From: Bordetella genomosp. 9
Lineage (GTDB): Bacteria; Pseudomonadota; Gammaproteobacteria; Burkholderiales; Burkholderiaceae_B
Direction of reading: 5' to 3'
Length of the DNA: 64,000 nt
Assembly (NCBI RefSeq): GCF_002119725.1
Contig: NZ_CP021109.1
Location: forward strand, 3,286,001-3,350,000
Both the position numbers and the translations under genes were made by a program. A model generated the notes under the pieces. The model had not been told where the DNA came from and searched no databases. It worked only from the letters and a program-made list of their open reading frames with translations. This document shows positions 16,951-26,899 of this stretch, piece after piece. Within the stretch, counting starts at the first letter, position 1. Each line of letters starts with the position of its first letter.

Positions 16951-18708
16951 TCAACCCCGGGCGCCGAAATCCAGCCGCGGCACGGCCGCCAGCAGGCGCC
17001 GCGTCACCTCGTGAGACGGCGATTGCAGAACGCTTGCCGTGTCGCCCAGCTCCACGATCCGGCCGCCGCTCATGACGGCGATCCGGTCGGCCAGATACTC
17101 CACCACGCCGAAGTTGTGAGTGATGAACAGATAGGCAATGCCCAGTTCACGCTGCAGGTCGCGCAGCAAATCGAGTATCTGCGCCTGTATCGACACGTCC
17201 AGCGCGGAGGTCGGTTCATCGCAGATCAGGACCTTGGGCTCCACCGCCAGCGCGCGAGCGATGGCGATACGCTGGCGCTGGCCGCCGGAAAACTCGTGCG
17301 GGTAGCGCTCGGCCGTGTCCTCGGGCAGACCTACGCGCCGCAACAGGCTGCCGACCCGGGCCGCACAAGTGTCGCGCGACAGATCGCGCCGCAGGGCGGC
17401 AATGCCTTCCAGGAGGATGTCGCCTACCCGCATCCGGGGATTGAGCGAACCGAAAGGGTCCTGGAACACGATCTGGATGTCGCGCCGCAGGCGGGCCAGC
17501 GTGCGGCCGCGCGCCCGCATCAGATCCTCGCCCTGCAAGCGGGCGTGCCCGCGCACCCGGGCGCCTTCGATCAGGCGCAGCAGCGCCTTGCCGGTCGTCG
17601 TTTTGCCGCAGCCCGATTCGCCCAGCAAAGCCAGCGTCTCGCCGGCATGCAAGGTGAATTCCAGCCCGTCCACCGCCTTCACCCAGGACTTCACCCGGCG
17701 CAGCGGCCCTTTGCGCACCGGGTAATGCACGCAAAGGTCGCGAACTTCCAGTACCACCGGGGAAGTTCCCGGCTTGCCGGCGCCGCGGCGCAATGAATCC
17801 GTGGAACTCGCCCCAGGGGGCGGCAGGCCGGCGGCTTCGGGGGACAGGCGACGGCCGCGTTTCTCGAAAGCGGGAATGGCATCGAACAGCTGCCTGGCAT
17901 AAGGATGCCGGGGCGCCGAAAAGAACCGGTCCGCCGGGGCGCATTCCACGACCTCGCCCTCGCGCATCAACGCCACGTGCTGCGCCACGTTGCGGACCAC
18001 GGCCAGGTCGTGGGTGATCAGGAGCATCGCCATGCCCATATCGCGCTGGATGTCCGCCAGCAGGTCCAGCACCTGCGCCTGGACGGTGACGTCCAGCGCG
18101 GTGGTCGGTTCGTCGGCGATCAGCAGCAGCGGCTCGGCCGCCAGCGCGATGGCGATCATCACGCGCTGCTTCTGTCCGCCGGAGAACTGCATGGGGTAGT
18201 CATCGACGCGCCGCTCGGGATCCGGAATCCCGACGCGGCGCAGCCATTCGATGGCCCGTGCGCGGGCGGCCGCGCCCCGCAGCCCCGTATGCACGCGCAG
18301 CGTCTCGATGATCTGGTCGCCAACGCGCATCACCGGATTCAGGCTGGTGGCGGGCTCCTGGAAGATGATGCCGATACGTCCGCCCCGAACCCCGCGCATG
18401 GCGCTTTCGGGCAGGCGGTTCAGGTCTTCGCCCGCCAGGTCCACCTGACCGGCGACGAGGCGGGCCGCGTCCGGCAGCAGGCGCAGCAAGGCCAGCGCGG
18501 TCATGCTTTTGCCGCTGCCCGATTCCCCCACCAGCGCGAAGGTCTCGCCGCGCGCGATGGCCAGGCTCAGCCGCTTGACCGCGGCGGCAATGCCCCGCTC
18601 GCCCGCGATCTCGACGCGCAGGTCCTGCACGCGCAAGACGGTGTCGCCGCCGTCCGGCGGCATGGAAGGCATCGATGCGGGATCATGGGTCTCGCGGGCG
18701 GCGGTCAT
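16951..18708 (-). CDS. Peptide ABC transporter ATPase with two fused nucleotide-binding domains (YejF-like)
   Basis: Cytoplasmic energy subunit of an oligopeptide-type importer, 585 residues, with two complete ABC domains. Domain 1 has [20 protein letters not shown] and [12 protein letters not shown]. Domain 2 has [24 protein letters not shown] and [12 protein letters not shown]. Both are followed by the oppA-family regions on either side of the linker. The frame is open far upstream but the gene starts at ATG 18708, overlapping the stop of the permease gene by ATGA. It is the last gene of a four-gene operon running from 23448 downward. The fused arrangement is typical of YejABEF-like systems that import peptides or microcin C. 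Confidence 0.94.
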   Translation of the reverse strand: MTAARETHDPASMPSMPPDGGDTVLRVQDLRVEIAGERGIAAAVKRLSLAIARGETFALVGESGSGKSMTALALLRLLPDAARLVAGQVDLAGEDLNRLPESAMRGVRGGRIGIIFQEPATSLNPVMRVGDQIIETLRVHTGLRGAAARARAIEWLRRVGIPDPERRVDDYPMQFSGGQKQRVMIAIALAAEPLLLIADEPTTALDVTVQAQVLDLLADIQRDMGMAMLLITHDLAVVRNVAQHVALMREGEVVECAPADRFFSAPRHPYARQLFDAIPAFEKRGRRLSPEAAGLPPPGASSTDSLRRGAGKPGTSPVVLEVRDLCVHYPVRKGPLRRVKSWVKAVDGLEFTLHAGETLALLGESGCGKTTTGKALLRLIEGARVRGHARLQGEDLMRARGRTLARLRRDIQIVFQDPFGSLNPRMRVGDILLEGIAALRRDLSRDTCAARVGSLLRRVGLPEDTAERYPHEFSGGQRQRIAIARALAVEPKVLICDEPTSALDVSIQAQILDLLRDLQRELGIAYLFITHNFGVVEYLADRIAVMSGGRIVELGDTASVLQSPSHEVTRRLLAAVPRLDFGARG

Positions 18709-20231
18709 CGCCCCTCTCCCTGTCCGCGCGAAAGCTCGCGCGACTCCGCGGCAACCGGCGACGCCGCGAACAGCCCGCCGCTGCGAGCCGGCGCCAGCAC
18801 GGGCGCGCGCCGCGGCCGGAACTTGCGCGAGCGCGGGTCGAAGGCGGCGCGCACGCCGTCGGCGAAGAGATTCGCCGCCAGCACCAGCGCCAACATGAAT
18901 ACGAAGGCGGTACCCAGGTTCCACCAGATCATGGGGTCCATCGACATCTCCAGCCGGGCGGCGTCGATCATCGACCCGAAGGAATTCATGGACGGGTCCA
19001 CGCCGATGCCAAGGTAGGAAAGAACGGCCTCGTACAGCACCAGCGAAGAGAATTCCAGCACCACGGTGATCAATACGATGTGCATCACATTGGGCACCAG
19101 ATGCCGCCGCATGATGCCCCACTGCGACACGCCGAAGGCGCGCGCTGCCTGCACGTACTCCAGTTCGCGCAGCTTGAGGACTTCGGCGCGCACCAGCCGG
19201 CACAGCCCCGCCCAGCCCGTCAGCCCCAGAATCAGGCACAGCAGGAACAGACGGAGATCGGCGCGTTCCGCCGACGTCGGGAAACGGGATGGATTGTTGT
19301 CGATATACACCTGCATCATCAGCACGCAGGCCGCGACCAGCAGCACGCCCGGGATGGATGTGAGCGTCGTGTACAGATAGGTGATGGCGTCGTCCACCTT
19401 GCCTTTGAAATAGCCGGCGGCGATACCGAAGCCCATGGCGGGCGGCAGCATGGCCAGCGTCGTCAGGCTGCCGATGACCAGCGCCGTGCGCACGCTCTTG
19501 ATCGCCTGCCACAGCACATCGTTGCCCGTGCGGTCGGTGCCCAGGGGATGGTAGCCGGTGGCCAGGCCGGCCAGGACCCCGCCCACCGCGCACAGGACCG
19601 CCAGGGTGACCCACATGGCGCGCCATCGCACCTCCGTATCGCCGCGCAGCACGTCGCGCATGGCGGCCCGCCAGCCGCCGCGCCGGCGCGCCAGCGCCGC
19701 GCCCAGCAGGCACCCGGCGCCCAAGGCCATCGCCACGCCGCCAGCCAGGCCATAAACGGCACGACGGGCGGCATCCGCAGGGCGCTGCGCGTCCGGATCG
19801 GACAGATGCGCGGCGCCGGCCCGCAAGCGCGGGAAATCGCGCACGGGGTGACCGTCTACCAGCATGGTTTCCTTGGTGAACTGGCGCGCGGCCAGGGGCG
19901 CCGAGTAGGTCTTTTCCGGACGGGTCAGGACGGAGCCGCCCAGAACCGCGTCCAGGAGCGACCGCGCCGATGGCGCGTAGGCGACGGGCGCATCGGCCGG
20001 CGCGCCGGGCAGCGGCGGTAGACGGGGCCGGTAATGCACGGAATCGAGCAGGCCAACCGCGGCGAACGCCAGCAGCACCACGGCGGCGCACATCGCGGGC
20101 CCGTCCTGGGCCACGCGCAGCCAGTTCGCGCGCAGGGTCGGCGTGCGCCGGACGTGCCAGCCGTAGGCGAGCACGGCCAGCACGATCAGGTACAACGCGA
20201 CGTCGGTCCACAAGAGAACGATCTTGGGCAT
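18705..20231 (-). CDS. Peptide ABC permease with large periplasmic insertion (YejE/DppC-like)
   Basis: Inner-membrane permease of 508 residues, far longer than the usual 290-350. The C-terminal half is the normal BPD_transp_1 domain, with HPLGTDRTGNDVLWQ, the ATPase-coupling EAA-like loop (YVQAARAFGVSQWGIMRRHLVPN) and LSYLGIGVDPSMNSFG. The N-terminal half holds extra hydrophobic segments and a hydrophilic stretch (about residues 60-170) that should lie in the periplasm. Long YejE-type permeases with such an extension are known. The start ATG at 20231 is 5 bp after the stop of the upstream permease gene; the stop overlaps the ATPase start. Confidence 0.9.
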   Translation of the reverse strand: MPKIVLLWTDVALYLIVLAVLAYGWHVRRTPTLRANWLRVAQDGPAMCAAVVLLAFAAVGLLDSVHYRPRLPPLPGAPADAPVAYAPSARSLLDAVLGGSVLTRPEKTYSAPLAARQFTKETMLVDGHPVRDFPRLRAGAAHLSDPDAQRPADAARRAVYGLAGGVAMALGAGCLLGAALARRRGGWRAAMRDVLRGDTEVRWRAMWVTLAVLCAVGGVLAGLATGYHPLGTDRTGNDVLWQAIKSVRTALVIGSLTTLAMLPPAMGFGIAAGYFKGKVDDAITYLYTTLTSIPGVLLVAACVLMMQVYIDNNPSRFPTSAERADLRLFLLCLILGLTGWAGLCRLVRAEVLKLRELEYVQAARAFGVSQWGIMRRHLVPNVMHIVLITVVLEFSSLVLYEAVLSYLGIGVDPSMNSFGSMIDAARLEMSMDPMIWWNLGTAFVFMLALVLAANLFADGVRAAFDPRSRKFRPRRAPVLAPARSGGLFAASPVAAESRELSRGQGEGR

Positions 20232-20236
20232 GGCGG

Positions 20237-21214
20237 TCACTCGAAGCGCACGCGGGGATCGGCCAGCGTGTAGGAAATGTCGGCCAGGATCAGCCCGACG
20301 ATGTACAGGGCGGAGCCCAGGAACACCATCGCGCGCACGATGGAGAAATCCTGGGCGTTGATGGCGTCGATCGTGTAGCTGCCCAGGCCCGGAATGCCGA
20401 AAAAGGACTCCGATATCAGGCTGCCCATGAACAGCAGCGGCAGCGTGGCGACGGTGCCGGTCAGGATGGGCAGCATGGCGTTGCGCAGCACGTGGCGGAA
20501 CAGCACCGTGGCTTCGGTCAGGCCCTTCGCGCGCGCGGTGCGCACGTAATCCTTGCCGATCTCCTCCAGGAACAGGGTGCGGTAGAAGCGCGCCTCCGGC
20601 CCGAGGCGCGACACCACGGCAACCGCCACCGGAAGCGCAAGGAACTTGACCGCGTCCAGCCCTCCGGCGAATCCCGAGTACGGCACCAGCCGCAGCAGCT
20701 TGGAGAACATCCACTGGCCCGCGATGATGTAGAACAGCCCCGATATGGACAGCAGCACCACGCACAGCACGACGCCCCAGAAGTCCAGGCGCGTGGCGCG
20801 GAAAAACACCAGCGCCAGGGAAAACACGATGCTGGCCCACAAGCCGAGCAGGAAGGTGGGCACCGCCAGCGCCAGGCTGGGCCACATCCTTGTGCGGATT
20901 TCGCGCCCGATGTCCCGCCCCGCGTCCGACGCGCCGAACTCCAGCCGCAGCAGGGGCACGGAGCGCTGATAGAAGATCGTATCGGTGAAGCGTTGCGGGC
21001 CCGGCGCTGACGCATTGAAGAACAGCGGCTTGTCGTACCCGCGCTCGGCCTTCCACTTCTCGATGGCATCCTGGCTGACGCGCTGGCCGCCGATCGACAG
21101 GCGCGCCATGTCGTCCGGCGTGTTGACGGCGAAGAAAAGCAGGAAGGTGAACAGGTTCACGCCGATCAGGATCAGCACGCCATAGAGCAGGCGCCGGATG
21201 ATGTAGGCAGTCAT
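20237..21214 (-). CDS. Peptide ABC permease (YejB/DppB-like)
   Basis: Inner-membrane permease, 325 residues, starting MTAYIIRRLLYGVLILIGV, the standard DppB-family N terminus. The EAA loop is YVRTARAKGLTEATVLFRHVLRN, and the C terminus is ADISYTLADPRVRFE, also standard. Residues about 40-105 form the periplasmic loop before the second membrane segment. The start overlaps the stop of the binding-protein gene by ATGA, so translation of the operon is tightly coupled. Confidence 0.94.
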   Translation of the reverse strand: MTAYIIRRLLYGVLILIGVNLFTFLLFFAVNTPDDMARLSIGGQRVSQDAIEKWKAERGYDKPLFFNASAPGPQRFTDTIFYQRSVPLLRLEFGASDAGRDIGREIRTRMWPSLALAVPTFLLGLWASIVFSLALVFFRATRLDFWGVVLCVVLLSISGLFYIIAGQWMFSKLLRLVPYSGFAGGLDAVKFLALPVAVAVVSRLGPEARFYRTLFLEEIGKDYVRTARAKGLTEATVLFRHVLRNAMLPILTGTVATLPLLFMGSLISESFFGIPGLGSYTIDAINAQDFSIVRAMVFLGSALYIVGLILADISYTLADPRVRFE

Positions 21215-23448
21215 GGCGTCTCCCGCGCGGCCACGGCGCGATCGCCGAACGCCGTCTGTTTTTCGCGCCGGCGCAGCGCCCGGTATGAAGGCCAGACGGC
21301 CAGGACGATCAATACCGCCAGCAAAGCCAGCGGCCACCAGATCGGCCGGTTCCATTCGCGGATTTTCGCGGTTCGAAGCGCCGGATCGAGCTTCATGTAC
21401 TGCAGTGTGTTGCGCACCATCTGCGTCGGCTTGGCATTGCCGACCCATTGCTGATATGCCCCGCCGGACATCGGGAAATAGCCGAACATCCACGGCGCGT
21501 CACGCTGGACGATGGCCACCATGCGGTCGATCAGCGCGGCCTTCTCCGGACCGTCGTCCAGGAACTTCATCTGGTCGAACAGCTTGTCGAATTCAGGATT
21601 GGCGTAGTTGGCCGCGTTCTCGCCGCCAGTGGCGGCCTTGGCGTTGGGTCCGTACAGCAGGAAAAGGAAATTCTCGGCATCCGGGTAATCGGCGTTCCAG
21701 CCCCAGAAGAACATCTGCGCGGTGCCGCGCCGCATCTTGTCCTGGAAGCGGCTGTAGTCGGTGGATCGCACGTCCAGCTGGATGCCCAGCTTGTCCAGTT
21801 GGCGCCGCATCCAGTCGAACATCGGGCTGGACCCCATGCCGGTCATGGCGTCGTAGTGCAGCACCAGGGGCTCGCCCGTGACCGCGTCGCGGCCGTTCGG
21901 GTACCCGGCCTCGGCCAGCAGCCTGCGGGCCACGTCGATGGACTTGCGCCGGGGCTTGCCGTCCACCAGGTCGTACACCACCGGATTGATGCCCTCCGGC
22001 GGCTCTTTGTATCCCAACACGCCCGGCGGCACGGGCCCATAAGCGACGGCCGCCTGGCTGTTTTCGAAAATGGCGATGTATTCCTCCCAGTCGAAGGCGA
22101 TGCTGATGGCCTGGCGCAGCTTGCGATTGCGCTCCTGCCGTTCCGGGGTGTCGCCCTTGCCCACGACGGGATCATTCCAGTTGAAGCCCATGTACCAGTT
22201 CTGGGTCTCCACCGCGGTGGGCAGCTGGATGCCGTGTTCCCGGTAGCGCGCAGCCTTGTCGGGAGAGTCGCCCGCGGCGACCAGCATGGCCACGCCATAT
22301 TCGCCGCGCTCGACCTGCGGGATGTCGTAATAGCCCTGCAGGAACTTGCCGGTGAGCGGCGTCGATTCCTTTTCGATGCTGAATACCACCTTGTCGATGA
22401 AAGGCGTGGGCTTGCCGCAATCCTGCAGCCGGCCCGCTGCACGGTCGGCGGGTTCTCCCTGACAGGGATAAGGCTCGCCGTGGTAGTTGGGATTGCGCGC
22501 CAGCACGTGGCGGCGGTTCTGCAGCGATTCCACCATCATGTACGGCCCGGTGCCGACCGGCCAGGTGTTCAACGACAGATTCCGCGTGGACATTCCGGGC
22601 TGGCTGTAGAAACGTTCCGCCTCCCAGGGGACCGGGGCGGTGAAGGTCATCGCCAGCCAGTACTTGAACTGCGGGTACTTGCCCTTGACCCGGATACGCA
22701 GCGTATGGGGGTCGGGCGCGGTGACCCCTTGGAAACCGGATTGCCGCAGGTCCAGCCACGGCAGGTCGCGCTGGCCCGGGGGCAGCTTGGCCCGCGCCGC
22801 CTGATCCAGTTCGCGCAGGCGGTCGCCGTAGGCCTTCATGCCCACGACATAGTCCGCCATCAGCGAATAGATCGGCGAGACCACCCGCGGGCTGGCCAGG
22901 CGCCGGAACGCGTAGACGTAATCGTCGGCGGTCAGCTCGCGCGTCCCCGTGCGGGGAAAATCCGGAATCGACGCCTTGTCGTCCAGCTCGCCGGGACGCA
23001 GCGGAAAGTAGACATAGCTGCCGTCGGGATTGCGCGCGAAGGCGGGATGGGGCTGGAAGCGGATGCCCGGACGGATGGGGATTTCGTAGACGCTTTCGGC
23101 GATCGATGCGCCGGGCGCGTCCTGCGGCAGCACATTGCCCTGGGCGTCCAGGTAGGTTGGCGGGGAGATCGCCGCCGCGGCGCGCGGGATCAGCTTGTAC
23201 GGCCGCTGCAGGTAATCGTAGCCATACAGCGGCTCATAGATGTTGTACGTGAATGGCGTCTCGTCGACCGAATAGGAACTGGCGGGGTCCAGGTACTTCG
23301 GCGAATTGCGCGTAAACGCGGTGTACAGCGTGTTCTGTTTTTCCGCGCCGGCGGGATAAGGACTGTTGATCGGGCTGCCCTGTCCGCAGCCTGCCAGCAC
23401 CCCGACGCAAAACGCCGCCAGAGCCCAAAGCCGCCTGATGCTCCCCAT
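21211..23448 (-). CDS. Peptide-binding lipoprotein with C-terminal membrane anchor (SBP_bac_5)
   Basis: Family-5 extracytoplasmic solute-binding protein, 745 residues, larger than the usual 530-600. The signal peptide ends in the lipobox LAGC, with Cys21 as the lipidation site. The body has the family features FTYNIYEPLYGYDY, the product loop regions and MFFWGWNADYPDAENFLFLLYG. Unusually, it ends with a hydrophobic segment (about residues 704-720, WWPLALLAVLIVLAVW) followed by an Arg/Lys-rich tail, so it should be tethered at both ends. It is the first gene of the operon with two permeases and a fused ATPase. The ligand is probably oligopeptides or peptide-like compounds. Confidence 0.92.
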   Translation of the reverse strand: MGSIRRLWALAAFCVGVLAGCGQGSPINSPYPAGAEKQNTLYTAFTRNSPKYLDPASSYSVDETPFTYNIYEPLYGYDYLQRPYKLIPRAAAAISPPTYLDAQGNVLPQDAPGASIAESVYEIPIRPGIRFQPHPAFARNPDGSYVYFPLRPGELDDKASIPDFPRTGTRELTADDYVYAFRRLASPRVVSPIYSLMADYVVGMKAYGDRLRELDQAARAKLPPGQRDLPWLDLRQSGFQGVTAPDPHTLRIRVKGKYPQFKYWLAMTFTAPVPWEAERFYSQPGMSTRNLSLNTWPVGTGPYMMVESLQNRRHVLARNPNYHGEPYPCQGEPADRAAGRLQDCGKPTPFIDKVVFSIEKESTPLTGKFLQGYYDIPQVERGEYGVAMLVAAGDSPDKAARYREHGIQLPTAVETQNWYMGFNWNDPVVGKGDTPERQERNRKLRQAISIAFDWEEYIAIFENSQAAVAYGPVPPGVLGYKEPPEGINPVVYDLVDGKPRRKSIDVARRLLAEAGYPNGRDAVTGEPLVLHYDAMTGMGSSPMFDWMRRQLDKLGIQLDVRSTDYSRFQDKMRRGTAQMFFWGWNADYPDAENFLFLLYGPNAKAATGGENAANYANPEFDKLFDQMKFLDDGPEKAALIDRMVAIVQRDAPWMFGYFPMSGGAYQQWVGNAKPTQMVRNTLQYMKLDPALRTAKIREWNRPIWWPLALLAVLIVLAVWPSYRALRRREKQTAFGDRAVAARETP

Positions 23449-23639
23449 GTATCGTCCAGTCCTGCCCGCAAGTCGATTTGGGGCAAGAATAGCAAACTGG
23501 GCAGATTATCGGACGGATTTACCGGACGAGCGGCGCGGGCGGCGTCCGGTGGCGCGGCCAGCCCCCGGGCCAGAACATGCCAAGGCACTGGGAAGGCGGG
23601 AATCCGAAGAACCGCCACGGCGCTTGGGCCGCGGCCGAA

Positions 23640-24254
23640 TCACCGCGCCTGCGCGGCGGCGGCGCACTTGCCTTCGTTCCAGCAATCGTGCCGCCATACC
23701 CACGGGGGCACCGCGTGAGGCTGTGCCCACAGGCCGCGACGCGCCTGCTCCGCCTCGCGCTGCAGGCCCGGCAGGGATGGATCTCGCAGATATTCGCCGC
23801 GGCGCACGGTATTGGCCCAGGCATATCCGTCCGCCACCTGCCTTCGGTTGGCGGTCTGTCCGTCCTGCAAGGGCAGGTCGCACACGTCGCGGCCGTAGCG
23901 GTCCTGCTCATAGCACCGCGCCGTGAGCGTGCGGCCGGCGACCAGGGACTCGAGATTGCGCCGCGCCGCCTGCGCGTAGGGCTGACCGGGTTTTTCGCGT
24001 CCATGCCCGGTTTCCGGCGCGTCGATACTGGCCAGGCGGATGCGGCGCTGCCCCTCGCGCGCCAGCAGGGTGACGGTATCGCCGTCCGCAACGTGCACGA
24101 TGCGCCCTTCCAGGGTATAGCCCTGGCCGTGCGCCGGGGCGCGGCCGGACGGCGAGGCGCAATAGCCCAGCCCCGCCGCCGCCAGGGCGGCGACGAGCGC
24201 GATGACGGGACGCGAAACGCCGGCACGCCGAAGCACGGCGCGCAGCGGCGTCAA
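23640..24254 (-). CDS. Thermonuclease-family (SNase-like) protein
   Basis: Staphylococcal-nuclease-fold protein, about 204 residues. An N-terminal hydrophobic segment (IALVAALAAAGLGYC) is a signal peptide or anchor, so the protein acts outside the cytoplasm. The domain has VADGDTVTLL, RIRLASIDAPETG, the QPYAQAARRNLESLV helix and the active-site strand CYEQDRYGRDVCDLPL, with Arg and Asp residues as in the family. C-terminal cysteines (HDCWNEGKC) could form a disulfide. The start codon is uncertain (TTG at 24254). It is flanked by the peptide transporter and a CorA-like gene on the same strand, without clear functional linkage. Confidence 0.88.
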   Translation of the reverse strand: MTPLRAVLRRAGVSRPVIALVAALAAAGLGYCASPSGRAPAHGQGYTLEGRIVHVADGDTVTLLAREGQRRIRLASIDAPETGHGREKPGQPYAQAARRNLESLVAGRTLTARCYEQDRYGRDVCDLPLQDGQTANRRQVADGYAWANTVRRGEYLRDPSLPGLQREAEQARRGLWAQPHAVPPWVWRHDCWNEGKCAAAAQAR

Positions 24255-24362
24255 TAGCAGGGAGGTGGAACGGGGCGCGATGACTGTCTCCGGTCGGAAG
24301 GGCCGGATGATAGCAAGTCGTGCAGGGCGGGCGCCGCGGGGACCTTGCGCGGATCGGCGCGG

Positions 24363-25400
24363 CTAGAGCCAGCCGGCGCGCCGAAACCGCCAGTACAAGA
24401 GACCACAGGCCGCCGCGATTCCGGCCAACGTGACCGGATACCCGTAGTGCCACTCCAGTTCCGGCATGAACTTGAAATTCATGCCGTAGATGCCTGCCAC
24501 CGCCGTGGGCACGGCCAGGATGGCCGCCCAGGAAGCCAGCCGGCGCGTCGTGTCGTTCTGCTGCGACTGGCCGATCATCAGGCTGGCCTCGAACGCGAAG
24601 GCCAGCGCGTCGCGCAGGGCCGCAATCAGCTCGTCCACACGCACCACCCGATCGGCGACTTCGCCGAAATAGGGACGGGCGTTGGCGTCGATCGCGGTCA
24701 TTTCCACGCGGGACAGCCGGCGGCAGATCTCCGCCATCGGCGCGATGGCGTTGTGAATGCGCAGCAGATCGCGGCGCTGGCGGTACAGCCGTCGGATATC
24801 GGCGTCCTTGGCTCCGCGTATCAGGAGTTTCTGCTCGGCGTTCTCGACGATGCCTTCCAGCCGCGTCGCGGCGTGCACGTAGCGGTCTACCAGGAAATCC
24901 AGCAGCTCGGAGGCGATATAGTCGCTGCCGCGGGCCAGCAGGTCCGGGGCCGCTTCCAGGCGCTCGCGCAAGGCGCTGTGCGGCGCGGTGGAACCCCGTC
25001 GTATGGTGACCAGGAAGCCGTCGCCGATGACGATCTGAGTTTCGCCGAACAGCGGCCGATCGCCCTCGACTTCCACGGTGATGGCCACCACCAGCACCAC
25101 GTTGCCATAGTCGATGATCTTCGGCCGCCGGTGCGGTTCGCGCAGTTCTTCCAGCGCCTTGGCGCCAAGATTCAGCGCCTGGCCCACACGCGTGACCAGA
25201 TCGGGATGCGGATTCTTCAGCCCCAGCCACAACAGGCGCTCGGTCTGGCCCACGTACTCGTGAATCCGATCGATGGCCACCTGCGCGCTGCGCCGACCCT
25301 TTTCGTAGGCAATGGAAGCGACGACCTCGCCCGCGTATTCGCCGCCATTGCCGTTCGCGGCCGGCGGCACGATGGCGCGGTTCGACTCGGAGTCCTGCAT
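24363..25400 (-). CDS. CorA-family divalent cation channel
   Basis: Mg2+/Co2+ (or Zn2+) transport protein of 345 residues. It has a long cytoplasmic N-terminal funnel domain with the expected helical region, then two C-terminal membrane segments. The signature GMN is in GIYGMNFKFMPELEWHYGYP, and the positive C-terminal tail RFRRAGWL follows. The start at 25400 (MQDSESNRAI) was chosen over a longer frame whose extra residues have no similarity. No regulator or riboswitch is evident upstream. It is a stand-alone gene, divergent from the DUF72 gene. Confidence 0.9.
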   Translation of the reverse strand: MQDSESNRAIVPPAANGNGGEYAGEVVASIAYEKGRRSAQVAIDRIHEYVGQTERLLWLGLKNPHPDLVTRVGQALNLGAKALEELREPHRRPKIIDYGNVVLVVAITVEVEGDRPLFGETQIVIGDGFLVTIRRGSTAPHSALRERLEAAPDLLARGSDYIASELLDFLVDRYVHAATRLEGIVENAEQKLLIRGAKDADIRRLYRQRRDLLRIHNAIAPMAEICRRLSRVEMTAIDANARPYFGEVADRVVRVDELIAALRDALAFAFEASLMIGQSQQNDTTRRLASWAAILAVPTAVAGIYGMNFKFMPELEWHYGYPVTLAGIAAACGLLYWRFRRAGWL

Positions 25401-25572
25401 ACCGGTTCCTTGAATGCCCGTATCGCGCAGCGGGCGGCGCGCCGCCCGCTGCGCAGCAAGCCGAGGATCATAGCACCGGGCGCGTCGCAAGACCGTACGC
25501 CCCAGGCGGCGCGATATGCCACGGCACAGCACTTGCAAACAGCGCGCAACCTCTTCCCCATGGATTCCTCGC

Positions 25573-26472
25573 ATGGCCGAACGACGCAAGCCTGCCGCCA
25601 TCCGCATCGGCATTTCGGGTTGGCGCTACGCGCCCTGGCGCGGCAACTTCTATCCCAAGGGCCTGCCGCAATCGCGTGAACTCGCCTATGCCGCCCACCA
25701 GGTATGCACGGTGGAAATCAACGGCACCTTCTACTCCCTGCAGCGCCCCGAAGCCTTCGCATCATGGCGGGACGAAACGCCCGGCGGCTTCGTGTTCGCG
25801 GTCAAGGGCCCGCGTTTCCTGACGCACACGTTGCGGCTGCGCAATGTGGAAGAAGCGATGGCGAACTTCTTTGCCTCCGGCATTCTTGCCTTGCGCGAAA
25901 AGCTCGGGCCCATCCTGTGGCAGTTGCCGCCGACCCTGCAATGGGATCCGGACCGGATCGAACCCTTCCTGGACCTTTTGCCTCGAGACACCGAGGCCGC
26001 CGCGCGCCTGGCCCACCGCCATGGCCCCCGCATGCGAGGGCGCAGCGTCGTCGATGCCGACGCCCGGCGGCCGCTGCGCCATGCCATGGAGGTGCGGCAT
26101 CCGAGCTTCGCCTGCCCGGAGTTCGTTTTATCGCTGCGGCGGCGCGGCATCGCGCTGGTCACCGCGGATACGGCAGGCAAATGGCCCCTGCTGGAGGACG
26201 CAACGGCCGACTTCGCCTATGTCCGCCTGCACGGCGACAAGGTCCTGTACAGCAGCGGCTATACCGCGCAAGCCATCGAAGACTGGGCGCGCCGCATCGA
26301 TGTATGGAGCCGGGGCGCCACGCCGCGGGGCGCCCGGTTGGCGGGGCCGCGGCCGCGCGCATCCGGCCCGCGCGACGTCTATTGTTATTTCGACAACGAT
26401 ATGAAAGTGATGGCTCCGCGCGATGCGCGCGCCTTGATGGCCGCCCTGAAGCTGCCGATGCAACCGGTCTGA
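25573..26472 (+). CDS. DUF72 family protein (first of two)
   Basis: TIM-barrel protein of 299 residues. It has the family signatures IGISGWRYAPWRGNFYP at the N terminus, VEINGTFYSLQRPEAFASW, and near the end DVYCYFDNDMKVMAPRDA. DUF72 members are widespread and have no settled biochemical role. The ATG at 25573 starts just before the conserved core. It is transcribed divergently from the corA-like gene. A paralogue of different length lies at 33004-33891; the two share the fold signatures but little else, so they are not a recent duplication. Confidence 0.85.
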   Translation: MAERRKPAAIRIGISGWRYAPWRGNFYPKGLPQSRELAYAAHQVCTVEINGTFYSLQRPEAFASWRDETPGGFVFAVKGPRFLTHTLRLRNVEEAMANFFASGILALREKLGPILWQLPPTLQWDPDRIEPFLDLLPRDTEAAARLAHRHGPRMRGRSVVDADARRPLRHAMEVRHPSFACPEFVLSLRRRGIALVTADTAGKWPLLEDATADFAYVRLHGDKVLYSSGYTAQAIEDWARRIDVWSRGATPRGARLAGPRPRASGPRDVYCYFDNDMKVMAPRDARALMAALKLPMQPV

Positions 26473-26610
26473 ACGCGTCCCTGCGCGCCCGCAAGGAAGG
26501 CACGCGTTTTGCTGATGGGCAGCCGATGGGCGCATGCAGCGCATCAGCCGACAAACCACCCAAAGCGCGGCGCAAGAAGCGGGAAAGGCGCCGCGCCACA
26601 GGAGAACGCC

Positions 26611-26856
26611 ATGACCGAAGACAACCGCAAGCCGGCAACGGACAACCCTACCCAGCGCGGCAAGGAACCGGACGAGAAACGCAGGGACGCGGACCGGGAG
26701 TATCAGGAGAATCTGGACGAAGCCGTGGAGGAGACCTTCCCGGCCAGCGATCCGATCTCGCCCGCGGTGGCCGAGAAGGCCGACCGCCACACCCCGCCGC
26801 CGCGCGAAGATGCCGGCAGCTCGAGCAGCCAGAGCGATAAGAAGCCGTCGCGCTGA
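26611..26856 (+). CDS. Small hydrophilic protein with ETFPASDP motif
   Basis: An 81-residue, very hydrophilic protein with a good ribosome site (AGGAGA) before ATG 26611. It carries the motif LDEAVEETFPASDPISP, which recurs in many short proteins of Proteobacteria, often near stress genes, with no known function. The flanks are charged and rich in Ser, Gln and Pro, suggesting disorder. It lies 138 bp after the DUF72 gene and is convergent with the helicase gene. Confidence 0.7.
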   Translation: MTEDNRKPATDNPTQRGKEPDEKRRDADREYQENLDEAVEETFPASDPISPAVAEKADRHTPPPREDAGSSSSQSDKKPSR

Positions 26857-26899
26857 GTAAACAACAATGACCTGCGCGGGCGACCCTGGGCCAGGCCGC

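Noticed and set aside
18709..20211. N-terminal extension of the peptide ATPase frame to 1086 residues
   Set aside because: The extra part is Arg-rich and overlaps the permease gene in another frame; the ATGA overlap at 18705-18708 gives the real start.
16951..23448. Microcin C or siderophore importer as a firm call
   Set aside because: The YejABEF-like layout fits, but peptide, microcin and opine importers look alike at this level and no biosynthetic or processing gene is adjacent.
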